Shown here: positions 7,236 through 14,884 of the stretch, in pieces
Layout of the letters: each line of letters begins with the position of its first letter
How positions within the stretch are numbered: the stretch's first letter is position 1
Assembly: GCA_964487545.1 (NCBI GenBank)
Contig: CAZARI010000049.1
Coordinates: 1 to 18,219 of the forward strand
From: SKUL01 sp964487545
GTDB lineage: Bacteria; Bacteroidota; Bacteroidia; Flavobacteriales_D; SKUL01
Reading direction: 5' to 3'
Length of the DNA: 18,219 nt
Made by a program: the position numbers and the translations under genes
Notes under the pieces: model-generated
The model's input: the letters and a program-made list of their open reading frames with translations, nothing else
What the model was told of the DNA's origin: nothing
Databases searched by the model: none

Positions 7236-9035
7236 TCACGTTTCAAACTCAAACTGCAGTGAGCTCAGGTTTTTGTAGACCCCATTTTCGCGAGCAATTA
7301 AATCCTGATGGGTACCCGATTCCACGATGCGGCCGTTCTCTACCACCAAAATGACATCGGCATTTTTAATCGTCGACAGACGGTGCGCCACCACAAACGA
7401 TGTGCGGCCTTTCATCAGTTCTTCGAGCGCTTCCTGAACCAGTCTTTCTGACTCGGAGTCGAGTGAGCTGGTGGCTTCATCCAGAATCAAAATTGCGGGA
7501 TCTTTCAAAACCGCCCGTGCAATAGCAATACGCTGTCGCTGTCCTCCCGAAAGTTGAATGCCGCGTTCTCCGACGAGTGTGTCATAGCCTTCGGGAAACG
7601 ATAAAATAAACTCCTCGGCATTGGCTTTTCGCGCTGCCTGCTGAATGGCTTCAAACGGAGCATTCACATCGCCATAAGCAATATTTTCGCGGATGGTGCC
7701 GCCAAAGAGAATGACATCCTGCGGTACAATGGCCATTTGCGAACGCAGTTCGTTCAATTCGTAATCGGCGATGGGACGGCCGTCAATTTCGATTTTTCCG
7801 CTGTTGATATCGTAAAAGCGCAGAATGAGCGCAGTAATGGTGGTTTTTCCAGCGCCGCTCGGACCCACAATCGCAACGGTTTGACCCTGTGAAGCCTCGA
7901 ATGAAATACCGTTTAGCACCGAAATGTCGCGTCGGCCGGGATAGGAGAATTGAACGCTTTTAAAACGAACATCACCGGAAATCGCGAAGTTTTGTTGTGG
8001 GTCGGCTTTAACGGCAACCTGCTCGGGTTGTTCGTCGAGGATATCCATCAGACGCTCAACGCCGCCAATTGCCCGTTGGATCTGCGCGTATATTTCCGCA
8101 ATTCCGCCAATAGATGCCCCAACAAAAATAGAATAGAGTACAAATGAAATCAGCTCGCCGATGGTAATGCTGCCTTCGATCGAAAGCCGCACGCCCATCC
8201 ACACCACGGCTACAATCGCACCGAAAATGAAGAAAATAATGGATCCCGCAAACGCCCCGCGATAGATTCCTCCTTTAATGGCAATCTCCACAATTTCGCT
8301 CACGCTTTTTCTGAAACGCAAAACCTCAAACGCTTCGTTGGTAAACGACTTTACAATAGAAATTCCCTGCAACGTTTCCTCGATAATGGTGGTTGATTCC
8401 GCAACCTTATCCTGAACTTCTCTCGATATTTTCCGAATGAACCGCCCGAAGAACACCGCAAAGACAGCCAGTATCGGAACGATCGACAACATGAGCAGTG
8501 TGAGCTTTGGTGAGATATAGGTCAACAGAATCAGTCCACCAACAATCAAAACCGTTTGTCGTAGAAATTCTGCAATGGTGGTGGTGAGGGTGCTTTGAAT
8601 TTGGGTGATGTCCGCAGTCATCCGGCTATTGAGCTCACCCACTCGCTTTTGGTTAAAAAAGGTCATCGGAAGGCGAATCAGGTGCTGATAAATATCGTTG
8701 CGCAGGTTGGCCAATGCGTGCTCGGTGACATAGACAAACAGATAGACCCGGAAAAAGGAAAAGATGGCCTGTGCCACCAAAATAACCACCAGGATGAGTG
8801 CCAGGTTGTTGGCTGTTTCAAAGTCACTTTCTTTTGCACTGTCCACCAGACGTCCCATCAGGTCAGGAAAAATAAGCGCGGTGGCACCGGTGAGCATCAA
8901 AAACAACAGGCCCATACCGAACTTAAACTTATGCGGTCCGATATATCGGAAGAGCCGGAAAGATTTTTTCCAGGCCTCTTTCGATAACTTTACCTTTGAA
9001 TCTTGAGGGGTTTTGGAGTTCTGAGTGCGTGCCAT
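7236..9035 (-). CDS. MsbA-like ABC exporter, fused membrane and ATPase domains
   Basis: This complete 599-residue half-transporter matches the usual length for MsbA/multidrug-type exporters that work as homodimers in the inner membrane. Residues about 30-320 form the six-helix membrane domain, including RVGELNSRMTADITQIQ. The ATPase domain follows, with Walker A GPSGAGKTT (about 390-398), signature LSGGQRQRIAIARAVL (from about 494), Walker B ILILDEATSSLD and H-loop VVAHRLSTI (near 548). All catalytic residues are intact, so it should be active. Substrate cannot be told from sequence; lipid A core, lipids or drugs are the usual ones for the group. The ATG at 9035 follows a 236-bp region shared divergently with rpmH. 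It is transcribed away from the polysaccharide operon, so a shared role is not shown. Confidence 0.93.
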   Translation of the reverse strand: MARTQNSKTPQDSKVKLSKEAWKKSFRLFRYIGPHKFKFGMGLLFLMLTGATALIFPDLMGRLVDSAKESDFETANNLALILVVILVAQAIFSFFRVYLFVYVTEHALANLRNDIYQHLIRLPMTFFNQKRVGELNSRMTADITQIQSTLTTTIAEFLRQTVLIVGGLILLTYISPKLTLLMLSIVPILAVFAVFFGRFIRKISREVQDKVAESTTIIEETLQGISIVKSFTNEAFEVLRFRKSVSEIVEIAIKGGIYRGAFAGSIIFFIFGAIVAVVWMGVRLSIEGSITIGELISFVLYSIFVGASIGGIAEIYAQIQRAIGGVERLMDILDEQPEQVAVKADPQQNFAISGDVRFKSVQFSYPGRRDISVLNGISFEASQGQTVAIVGPSGAGKTTITALILRFYDINSGKIEIDGRPIADYELNELRSQMAIVPQDVILFGGTIRENIAYGDVNAPFEAIQQAARKANAEEFILSFPEGYDTLVGERGIQLSGGQRQRIAIARAVLKDPAILILDEATSSLDSESERLVQEALEELMKGRTSFVVAHRLSTIKNADVILVVENGRIVESGTHQDLIARENGVYKNLSSLQFEFET

Positions 9036-9187
9036 AGATTAGAAAGTGCGCAAAGTTAAGGCAATTTGTATCAATTGGACCATTAATTGGCCAAGGTCTG
9101 TAGCAGCGGTCAAAAGCCGGCGACACGGGATAATAAGCCAGATTCTGCGGCGCAATATCGCCGGTTAAAAGATTTCTTAAAAACCCC

Positions 9188-9218
9188 TTGGTCACAATGT
9201 AAAAAAGCCATATTTTTG
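9188..9218 (+). promoter_or_regulatory. Bacteroidetes-type promoter of rpmH
   Basis: TTGG (9188-9191), a 19-nt spacer and TATTTTTG (9211-9218) match the Bacteroidetes sigma-A pattern, with TAnnTTTG perfect. A start site near 9225 would give a leader of about 45 nt before the rpmH start codon. The following GCAG is commonly seen after such elements. Confidence 0.7.
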
Positions 9219-9271
9219 CAGTCCTTTTTTGAGAATAGAGCAACACTTACAGATAAAGAATTGAGATAGTC

Positions 9272-9430
9272 ATGAAAAGAACTTTTCAACCCTCACAGCG
9301 CAAGCGCAGAAATAAACATGGATTCAGAGAGCGAATGGCAACTGCCAATGGTCGCAGAATTTTGCGGGCGCGCAGAAGAAAAGGCAGAAAGGCTGTTAGT
9401 GTTTCTTCCGAAAGAAGACATAAAAGATAA
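9272..9430 (+). CDS. rpmH: 50S ribosomal protein L34
   Basis: The 52-residue reading frame is highly basic and starts MKRTFQPSQRKRRNKHGFRE, the hallmark of L34, a small protein of the large ribosomal subunit that binds 23S rRNA. It continues RMATANGRRILRARRRKGRK and ends ERRHKR, matching the Bacteroidetes form in length. The gene has its own promoter at 9188-9218 and a strong terminator at 9457-9481, so it is a single-gene unit. dnaA, rnpA and other common neighbours of rpmH in other phyla are absent here. Confidence 0.98.
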   Translation: MKRTFQPSQRKRRNKHGFRERMATANGRRILRARRRKGRKAVSVSSERRHKR

Positions 9431-9456
9431 GCTTTAGCTTTTTTATCATATTTACA

Positions 9457-9481
9457 GGCCGCAATTTAGCGGCCTTTTTTT
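9457..9481 (+). terminator. Rho-independent terminator after rpmH
   Basis: GGCCGC (9457-9462) pairs perfectly with GCGGCC (9469-9474) around AATTTA, followed by seven T (9475-9481). It separates rpmH from the polysaccharide operon that starts 20 bp later. Confidence 0.92.
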
Positions 9482-9501
9482 ATAGTCAAAATTTTGTTCG
9501 A

Positions 9502-10653
9502 TTGAAAATCACGCTGGTCTGCGGACATTATCTCCCCGAGTTGGGTTATTTGGAAGTACATCTGGCGCGTGCGCTACAACGGCTGGGGCACGAAGTGGTG
9601 GTAGTGACGTCCACCGCAGTACCGAAATACGTTCAGCGCAAGTACACCACCCAGCATACCGAAGGATTATCATCAGATCAGGGCGTAGCGGTTTATCGGC
9701 TTAAGCCATTTTTCACCTTAGGCCAATTGGTTTGGGCCCGGGGCATCCGCAAGCAACTCAATGACATCCAACCCGATCTGGTACTGGTCATCGGTCTCGG
9801 AAAGGCGTTTCCAAAACCGGCGCTGCAATCCGAAAAAAAATACCGGCTCGGAATTTTATTGGGCGACAACCATCATACCTATCTGCAACTCGACTGGAAA
9901 CAACGCCTGCTGCGCAACTTATTTAAAAAGCCAGTTTACGAACTTGGAATCCGCACCGCCAACAAAGTATTTACCTATACACCCGAAACGATTGAGGTGG
10001 TGAACGGTTGGATTGATCAGCACAGCGCCCAACTATTGCAGCAGAAACAAGTGTCCATCAGCCTGGGTTTTGATCACTATTGGTTTTATTTTGACGAGGA
10101 ATTGCGCCGGCAAACGCGCAGCCAACTCAATGTTGCGGCCGATGAGAAACTGATCATTACCACCGCCCGAATGGGAGGGAATAAAGATTTTGAACCACTT
10201 TTTTTGGCAGTAGAACAATGGGCAGCTTCACAGCCCATCAAATGTTTGGTGGTGGGGCTGGGTGATGACGTTCATAGCCAAAACATTCGGCAGCGGGTCG
10301 AAAACAGTTCAGCGCGTACAGTTTTTTTAACCCAAAACTTTGTTCCGCGAACCGAACTCAATGCGCTCTACAATGCTGCCGATATCGGTTTTTGGCCCAT
10401 TACAGCTATTTCTGTTTTTGAGGGAATGGGCACCGGACTTTACCTGATGCTGCCGCCAGCAAAAAGTTTAAACCACCTGGCGCTCGACGGAAACAATGGA
10501 CGCTACTTTGGCGAGGTCCTACACAATGATTTGAAATGTGCATTTGATGATGTCAACCGGATTTCGCGCAAAGAGAGGGCAGGCGCTGCTGTTGAAAAGT
10601 TTAGTTATCAATCCATCGCACGGACGGTGCTGGAATCACTACAAAGCGGCTAA
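9502..10653 (+). CDS. Glycosyltransferase, GT4-like
   Basis: The 383-residue product has the two-Rossmann layout of GT-B enzymes. The N-terminal half has MKITLVCGHYLPELGYLEVH and LQRLGHEVVVVTS, the acceptor-side fold of family GT4. The second half has the sugar-nucleotide side, with IITTARMGGNKDFEPLFLAV and LYNAADIGFWP. The usual EX7E motif is incomplete: E307 is present, but the second glutamate is replaced by leucine (L315) in EGMGTGLYL. It should add a sugar to a lipid-linked or growing glycan at the inner face of the membrane. It starts with TTG, 20 bp after the rpmH terminator, and opens the polysaccharide operon. A weak AAATTTTG at 9489-9496 could be a promoter giving an almost leaderless transcript. 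Confidence 0.85.
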   Translation: MKITLVCGHYLPELGYLEVHLARALQRLGHEVVVVTSTAVPKYVQRKYTTQHTEGLSSDQGVAVYRLKPFFTLGQLVWARGIRKQLNDIQPDLVLVIGLGKAFPKPALQSEKKYRLGILLGDNHHTYLQLDWKQRLLRNLFKKPVYELGIRTANKVFTYTPETIEVVNGWIDQHSAQLLQQKQVSISLGFDHYWFYFDEELRRQTRSQLNVAADEKLIITTARMGGNKDFEPLFLAVEQWAASQPIKCLVVGLGDDVHSQNIRQRVENSSARTVFLTQNFVPRTELNALYNAADIGFWPITAISVFEGMGTGLYLMLPPAKSLNHLALDGNNGRYFGEVLHNDLKCAFDDVNRISRKERAGAAVEKFSYQSIARTVLESLQSG

Positions 10654-10666
10654 ATTTACCCATACC

Positions 10667-11926
10667 ATGAAGTGGAAACAGTGGAAAGAATGGATGGGAC
10701 AACAACCCTGGGTGCTTCGGTGGTTTATTCTGCTGGTTTTGCTGCGGCCGGTAATCGATAACTTCTACTTCCTGAAAGAAATCTCTCCGCTGCTTTCTCC
10801 ACTCTACATTGTTGGCGTGCTCACCCCAGCGTTGTGTTTAATCGCAGTAGTTAAATACCGGGTGTCGCCACGCAGCCGCTTAGATCAATTTTTTGGATAC
10901 TGGTCGGTCATGATTTTGTTGGCTTGTTTTATTCTGTTCTTGTTCGAGCCTTTTTCACTGCTGGCCATCGAGTTTGTGCTCAAACTGAGCCTTCCGGTTT
11001 ATGTCTATTATTTTCTGCGTCGATTTATTCGCAGCGAACACGACCTGGAGGGCCTTTTGCAAACCGTGCTCTATGCGGGAGTTATTGTTGCCGGACTCCT
11101 GATTTACGAATTGGCAACGGGCCCGATTCGGCTTGAAGAAAGTCGCGGAATGGCACGAATACAGGGAAATTTTGGCGATGTGGTGAGCTACGGAATTTAC
11201 ATTGCGTTGACATCCATCGCGGCGGGATACTTTTATTTTCGGGATAAACTTCACCGGAAGGTCAGTCGGAAATCGGTGGTGACGGTGGTGTTGGTGGGCA
11301 TCATGTCGGCCATCGCACTTTTCAACATGCACCACGTTGCAAGTTATGTGGTTTTTGTGGCCATCATCGGATTGTTTCTGATGTACAACTTTAAGGTCAA
11401 CAAGGGCGCGGGGATAGTGAGCTTGCTGGTCATCGGACTGGTGGTGATTTATTTTGGTCAACTGGTGCTCGAAGATTCGATAGCGCCACTGATCGAAACC
11501 GACTTGGAGGTTTATGCGGGTGAGCAAGACACCGAACGGTTGCTGCACGGGCGGGTAGGGCGGTGGTTGTATATGCTCAACCTGATGAGCGAACAGAATA
11601 TCATGGTTCAGGCTTTCGGCTATCCGCTCACCTTTCAATATGTTTATCAGTTTATTGGAATCGGCGCACACAACGATTTCATCCGCCTGCTCTTTTTTAC
11701 CGGAGGGATTGGGTTGTTTATTTATATTTTACTGCTTTATCAGGTTTTTAAAAGAAGTCAGTCACTGACAGAGTATCAGCGGTTCATGATGTTTGCATTA
11801 TTGATCACCGCCTTGCTGTACTCGATTTCCACTACGCCCACCATGTACGCTCCTTTTGTTTATGTGCTGATGTCGGGGTTTGCCTTTACGGCTATTCCCG
11901 AAAGACGAAAATCCATCGATGAATAA
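10667..11926 (+). CDS. Wzy/WaaL-like polysaccharide polymerase or ligase
   Basis: This 419-residue polytopic membrane protein has about ten hydrophobic helices and few charged residues outside loops. The loop and motif GIGAHNDFIRLLFFTGGIG near residue 335 resembles the Wzy_C/O-antigen ligase signature (H-N-x-x-[LI]). The large loop before it has GEQDTERLLHGRVGRWLYM. These proteins polymerise lipid-linked repeat units or ligate glycan to an acceptor on the periplasmic side. The ATG at 10667 is chosen because it gives MKWKQWKEWMG before the first helix, 13 bp after the glycosyltransferase stop; the upstream frame would only overlap that gene. Polymerase and ligase cannot be told apart from sequence alone. 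Confidence 0.85.
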   Translation: MKWKQWKEWMGQQPWVLRWFILLVLLRPVIDNFYFLKEISPLLSPLYIVGVLTPALCLIAVVKYRVSPRSRLDQFFGYWSVMILLACFILFLFEPFSLLAIEFVLKLSLPVYVYYFLRRFIRSEHDLEGLLQTVLYAGVIVAGLLIYELATGPIRLEESRGMARIQGNFGDVVSYGIYIALTSIAAGYFYFRDKLHRKVSRKSVVTVVLVGIMSAIALFNMHHVASYVVFVAIIGLFLMYNFKVNKGAGIVSLLVIGLVVIYFGQLVLEDSIAPLIETDLEVYAGEQDTERLLHGRVGRWLYMLNLMSEQNIMVQAFGYPLTFQYVYQFIGIGAHNDFIRLLFFTGGIGLFIYILLLYQVFKRSQSLTEYQRFMMFALLITALLYSISTTPTMYAPFVYVLMSGFAFTAIPERRKSIDE

Positions 11927-13034
11927 GCCGCGCATTATCCTTCTCGGAAAACTGCCGCCGCCGTACATCGGTCCGGCCATTGCAACCCAAGTGTTGCTAA
12001 ATTCATCGCTGTCTGATGACTTTGAATTGATTCACTTCAATACCACCCTCAACGAATCGGTGGGTGAAATGGGCAAATTCGGTTGGAAAAAACTATTTAG
12101 GAGCTTTAAGTCTACCCAGTCGCTTTTCAAACTGGCAAGGCAGAAAAAAGGCGATCTGGCGCTGGTGCCGATCAGTCAGACCACCGTGGGTTTTGTAAAA
12201 GACAGTCTCTACATCCTCGCTCTGCAAATGGCAGGAGTTCCGGTGTTGGTTCAACTGCGTGGCAGCAATTTTAAAACTTGGTATCGCGGGCAGTCTTTTT
12301 TAGTGAAATGGTGGGTGCGTTTTTGCCTTCGGAAAACAGAAGGAGTGATTGTGCTCGGTAATAAATTGCGACCCGTTTTTGAAGATTTTTACCACCCCAA
12401 ACAAATTTATGTTACTCCCAACGGAGCCGATTTCCCTCATTTGCGCGGTGTGAGTTTGCCGGTCAACGGGGAGTTGAAGTTGCTCTATCTCTCCAACTTT
12501 CTTCCGGGAAAAGGTTTCGATTTGGTGTTGGAAGCCCTCGCCTCCCAACCGCCTTTGCATCATGCAGTAGTGTTGAATGCTTATGGCGCGTGGGGCGATC
12601 CGGTTTTTCGACGCAAATGCGAACAGATCATCCAAAAAAACAAGTTGAAAAATGTATTTATTTATCCGCCGGTAAGTGGTGACGAAAAGTGGAATGCGTT
12701 CAACAACGCCGATCTTTTTGTGTTTGTGCCGCGTCATCCCGAAGGTCATCCTTGGGCGATAGTCGAGGCGATGGCGGCTGCATTACCAGTGATTTCAACC
12801 GACCGTGGAGCCATTACTGAATCGGTGATTCACGGAGAAAATGGATTTATCGTAGCTGCGGAAAATCATCTGGAATTGGCTGAGAAGATCCGTTACTTTT
12901 GCAACGAACCGAAAGCGTGTGTTGCATTCGGAAAATCATCACGGGAAAAGTATAAACTACAGTTTACCGCCGCAGCCATGGCCGAACGATATCGGATGAT
13001 TTTTAAACAAGTGCTGAAACCATGTGTGGAATAG
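11919..13034 (+). CDS. Glycosyltransferase, GT4 family
   Basis: This 371-residue GT-B enzyme starts MNKPRIILLGKLPPPYIGPA, a typical GT4 N-terminus with the glycine-rich loop. The donor-binding half contains LLYLSNFLPGKGFDLVLEAL and the full EX7E motif EGHPWAIVEAMA with E275 and E283, followed by LPVISTDRGAITE. All key residues are present. The ATG at 11919 overlaps the end of the polymerase gene by 8 bp and fits the family start, so the earlier GTG/ATG-like codons are not used. It likely builds the same glycan repeat as its neighbours. The donor sugar is not predictable. Confidence 0.92.
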   Translation: MNKPRIILLGKLPPPYIGPAIATQVLLNSSLSDDFELIHFNTTLNESVGEMGKFGWKKLFRSFKSTQSLFKLARQKKGDLALVPISQTTVGFVKDSLYILALQMAGVPVLVQLRGSNFKTWYRGQSFLVKWWVRFCLRKTEGVIVLGNKLRPVFEDFYHPKQIYVTPNGADFPHLRGVSLPVNGELKLLYLSNFLPGKGFDLVLEALASQPPLHHAVVLNAYGAWGDPVFRRKCEQIIQKNKLKNVFIYPPVSGDEKWNAFNNADLFVFVPRHPEGHPWAIVEAMAAALPVISTDRGAITESVIHGENGFIVAAENHLELAEKIRYFCNEPKACVAFGKSSREKYKLQFTAAAMAERYRMIFKQVLKPCVE

Positions 13035-14878
13035 CGGGATACGTGAGTCAGCAGGACTGGCCGGGCAGCAAAATGACGGATGCGATTGCGCACCGCGGAC
13101 CCGATGGAAACGGAGCCTATGCCGAGCCTTGGGGAGATCTGAAAGTGTTTATTGGTCACCGCAGATTGGCGATTATTGATTTATCTGAAAACGGGCATCA
13201 ACCGATGATCTCGTACCGCCGCTCCGGAGTGATCGCCTTTAACGGAGAGATATATAACTTTCGGGAACTGAAAAAGAACCTGGAAAAAACAGTTCCTTTT
13301 CGTTCCAAAACCGATACCGAAGTACTGCTGGAGTTACTTGCTCAAAAAGGCATTTCGGCGCTGCATCAACTCAACGGTGATTTTGCTTTTGCATACCTCG
13401 ACCGCGATGCAAAGAAATTTTACTTGGTGCGCGACAGAATGGGCGTAAAGCCGCTGTATTACCGGTGGCACAGTGGATCCCTGCATTTTGGCTCGGAGAT
13501 AAAGGCCATTCTTGCGGCAGGCATTCCGGCCGAGCTGGAGAACGATCACGTGCAGCGATATTTCACCTTTAAATATTCTCCCGGTGCTGAAACGCTTTTC
13601 AGGCACATCAAAAGAATTCCGCCGGCGCATTATCTCGAAATGGATCTTCATTCCAAAGCAGTTTCGATACATCAATATTGGTCTTCCACGCAGATTGAGG
13701 TGGCGGGAAATTATCGCGATCGCTGCGAACAGTTGCGCGATTTACTGAAGCGTTCCGTTGACTTACGCCTCGAAGCCGATGTTCCGGTGAGTACTTTTCT
13801 CAGCGGTGGACTCGATTCTTCGATCATTGCATCGCTGATCAAAGACAACCGCCAAATCATGCATTATTGCGCAGTGAAGGATGAGCGCGATATCAAGGCA
13901 GAAGGTACCACATCGGATGCTGCGTATGCAGATTTGCTGGCCCGGCAATGGAATTTAAATTTCGAGCGCATTTCCATCGGAAGTGAGGTGCTGACACCGG
14001 AACTGATTCAAACTACGCTTCGTTTTTCGGATGATCTGATTGCCGACGGATCTCAGATTCCATCCTATTTGATCACTGCACGCGCGGCAGAAAAAAGTAC
14101 GGTTGTTCTCACCGGAATGGGCGCCGATGAACTTTTTTATGGATACGGTGGACACATCATCACGCGCTGGGCCGAGAGCCTCGACCGCTTTCCGGGCGGA
14201 ACGGGAAATCTATTGGCGAAGATGTTGGCCGGAGTGCATCCCGGAAAGGGGAAATTCAAAGCGGTAAAAAGGTATCTCTATAAACTTGGGCGCTATTATT
14301 CCCACCCCCAGCGATTCGCCCCGTTGAGTGTGGTTGGTGACTGGAATAATTCGATGCAGATTTTCAACGGAAACAAAGATTCGGTTTCGGGAATGTTGCA
14401 ACATTTTTCAGGCACGAATGATTTGCAGAAACTTGAGCAGTTTGAGCGCGAAAATTTTCTTGTCAAAAACCTGCATTACCTGGATCGCATGAGCATGGCC
14501 AACCAGATGGAAAGCCGCGTTCCGTTTCTCGATCACCGGTTGGTGGAGTGGGCTTATTCGCTGTCTCAGGACGATCGGATCAATGGCCTGGCGAACACGA
14601 AACGAATTTTAAAAGACAGCTTTGAATGCAATCTGCCGCGTGATATCGTTCGCCGCAGAAAAGCCGGTTTCGGAATGCCGTTGAGAAGTTTATTATCGAA
14701 ACCAGAAATGGTCGCTGCGCTGCTGAGCCCTGCGTTTTTTGCTAATTTTGAAGGCTTCTCGCCAGTGGCAATAAAGCGGGTAATAGAGGAGCACCAGCGC
14801 GGCATCGCCGATCATTCGTCAATCATTTACGCGCTGATTTCTTTTGAGCACTGGTATAAAATGTACATCGCAAAATAA
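13022..14878 (+). CDS. asnB: Glutamine-dependent asparagine synthase-like amidotransferase
   Basis: The 618-residue product begins MCGIAGYV, so after loss of Met the cysteine becomes the Ntn nucleophile of a class II glutaminase domain (about 1-210). It has HRGPDGNG, GEIYNF and GVKPLYY as expected. The C-terminal ATP pyrophosphatase domain (about 230-610) has the P-loop LSGGLDSS with SGGLDSS at 261-267. This is the full AsnB layout. In glycan operons such proteins often amidate a sugar acid or its attached amino acid rather than make free asparagine, so the exact substrate is open. It overlaps the preceding gene by 13 bp and lies 6 bp before the next, which ties it to the operon. Confidence 0.9.
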   Translation: MCGIAGYVSQQDWPGSKMTDAIAHRGPDGNGAYAEPWGDLKVFIGHRRLAIIDLSENGHQPMISYRRSGVIAFNGEIYNFRELKKNLEKTVPFRSKTDTEVLLELLAQKGISALHQLNGDFAFAYLDRDAKKFYLVRDRMGVKPLYYRWHSGSLHFGSEIKAILAAGIPAELENDHVQRYFTFKYSPGAETLFRHIKRIPPAHYLEMDLHSKAVSIHQYWSSTQIEVAGNYRDRCEQLRDLLKRSVDLRLEADVPVSTFLSGGLDSSIIASLIKDNRQIMHYCAVKDERDIKAEGTTSDAAYADLLARQWNLNFERISIGSEVLTPELIQTTLRFSDDLIADGSQIPSYLITARAAEKSTVVLTGMGADELFYGYGGHIITRWAESLDRFPGGTGNLLAKMLAGVHPGKGKFKAVKRYLYKLGRYYSHPQRFAPLSVVGDWNNSMQIFNGNKDSVSGMLQHFSGTNDLQKLEQFERENFLVKNLHYLDRMSMANQMESRVPFLDHRLVEWAYSLSQDDRINGLANTKRILKDSFECNLPRDIVRRRKAGFGMPLRSLLSKPEMVAALLSPAFFANFEGFSPVAIKRVIEEHQRGIADHSSIIYALISFEHWYKMYIAK

Positions 14879-14884
14879 TTTCAA

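Noticed and set aside
10955..11671. A 238-codon minus-strand frame opposite the Wzy-like gene
   Set aside because: Histidine/glutamine-rich composition is typical of the antisense of a membrane protein; no domain was seen.
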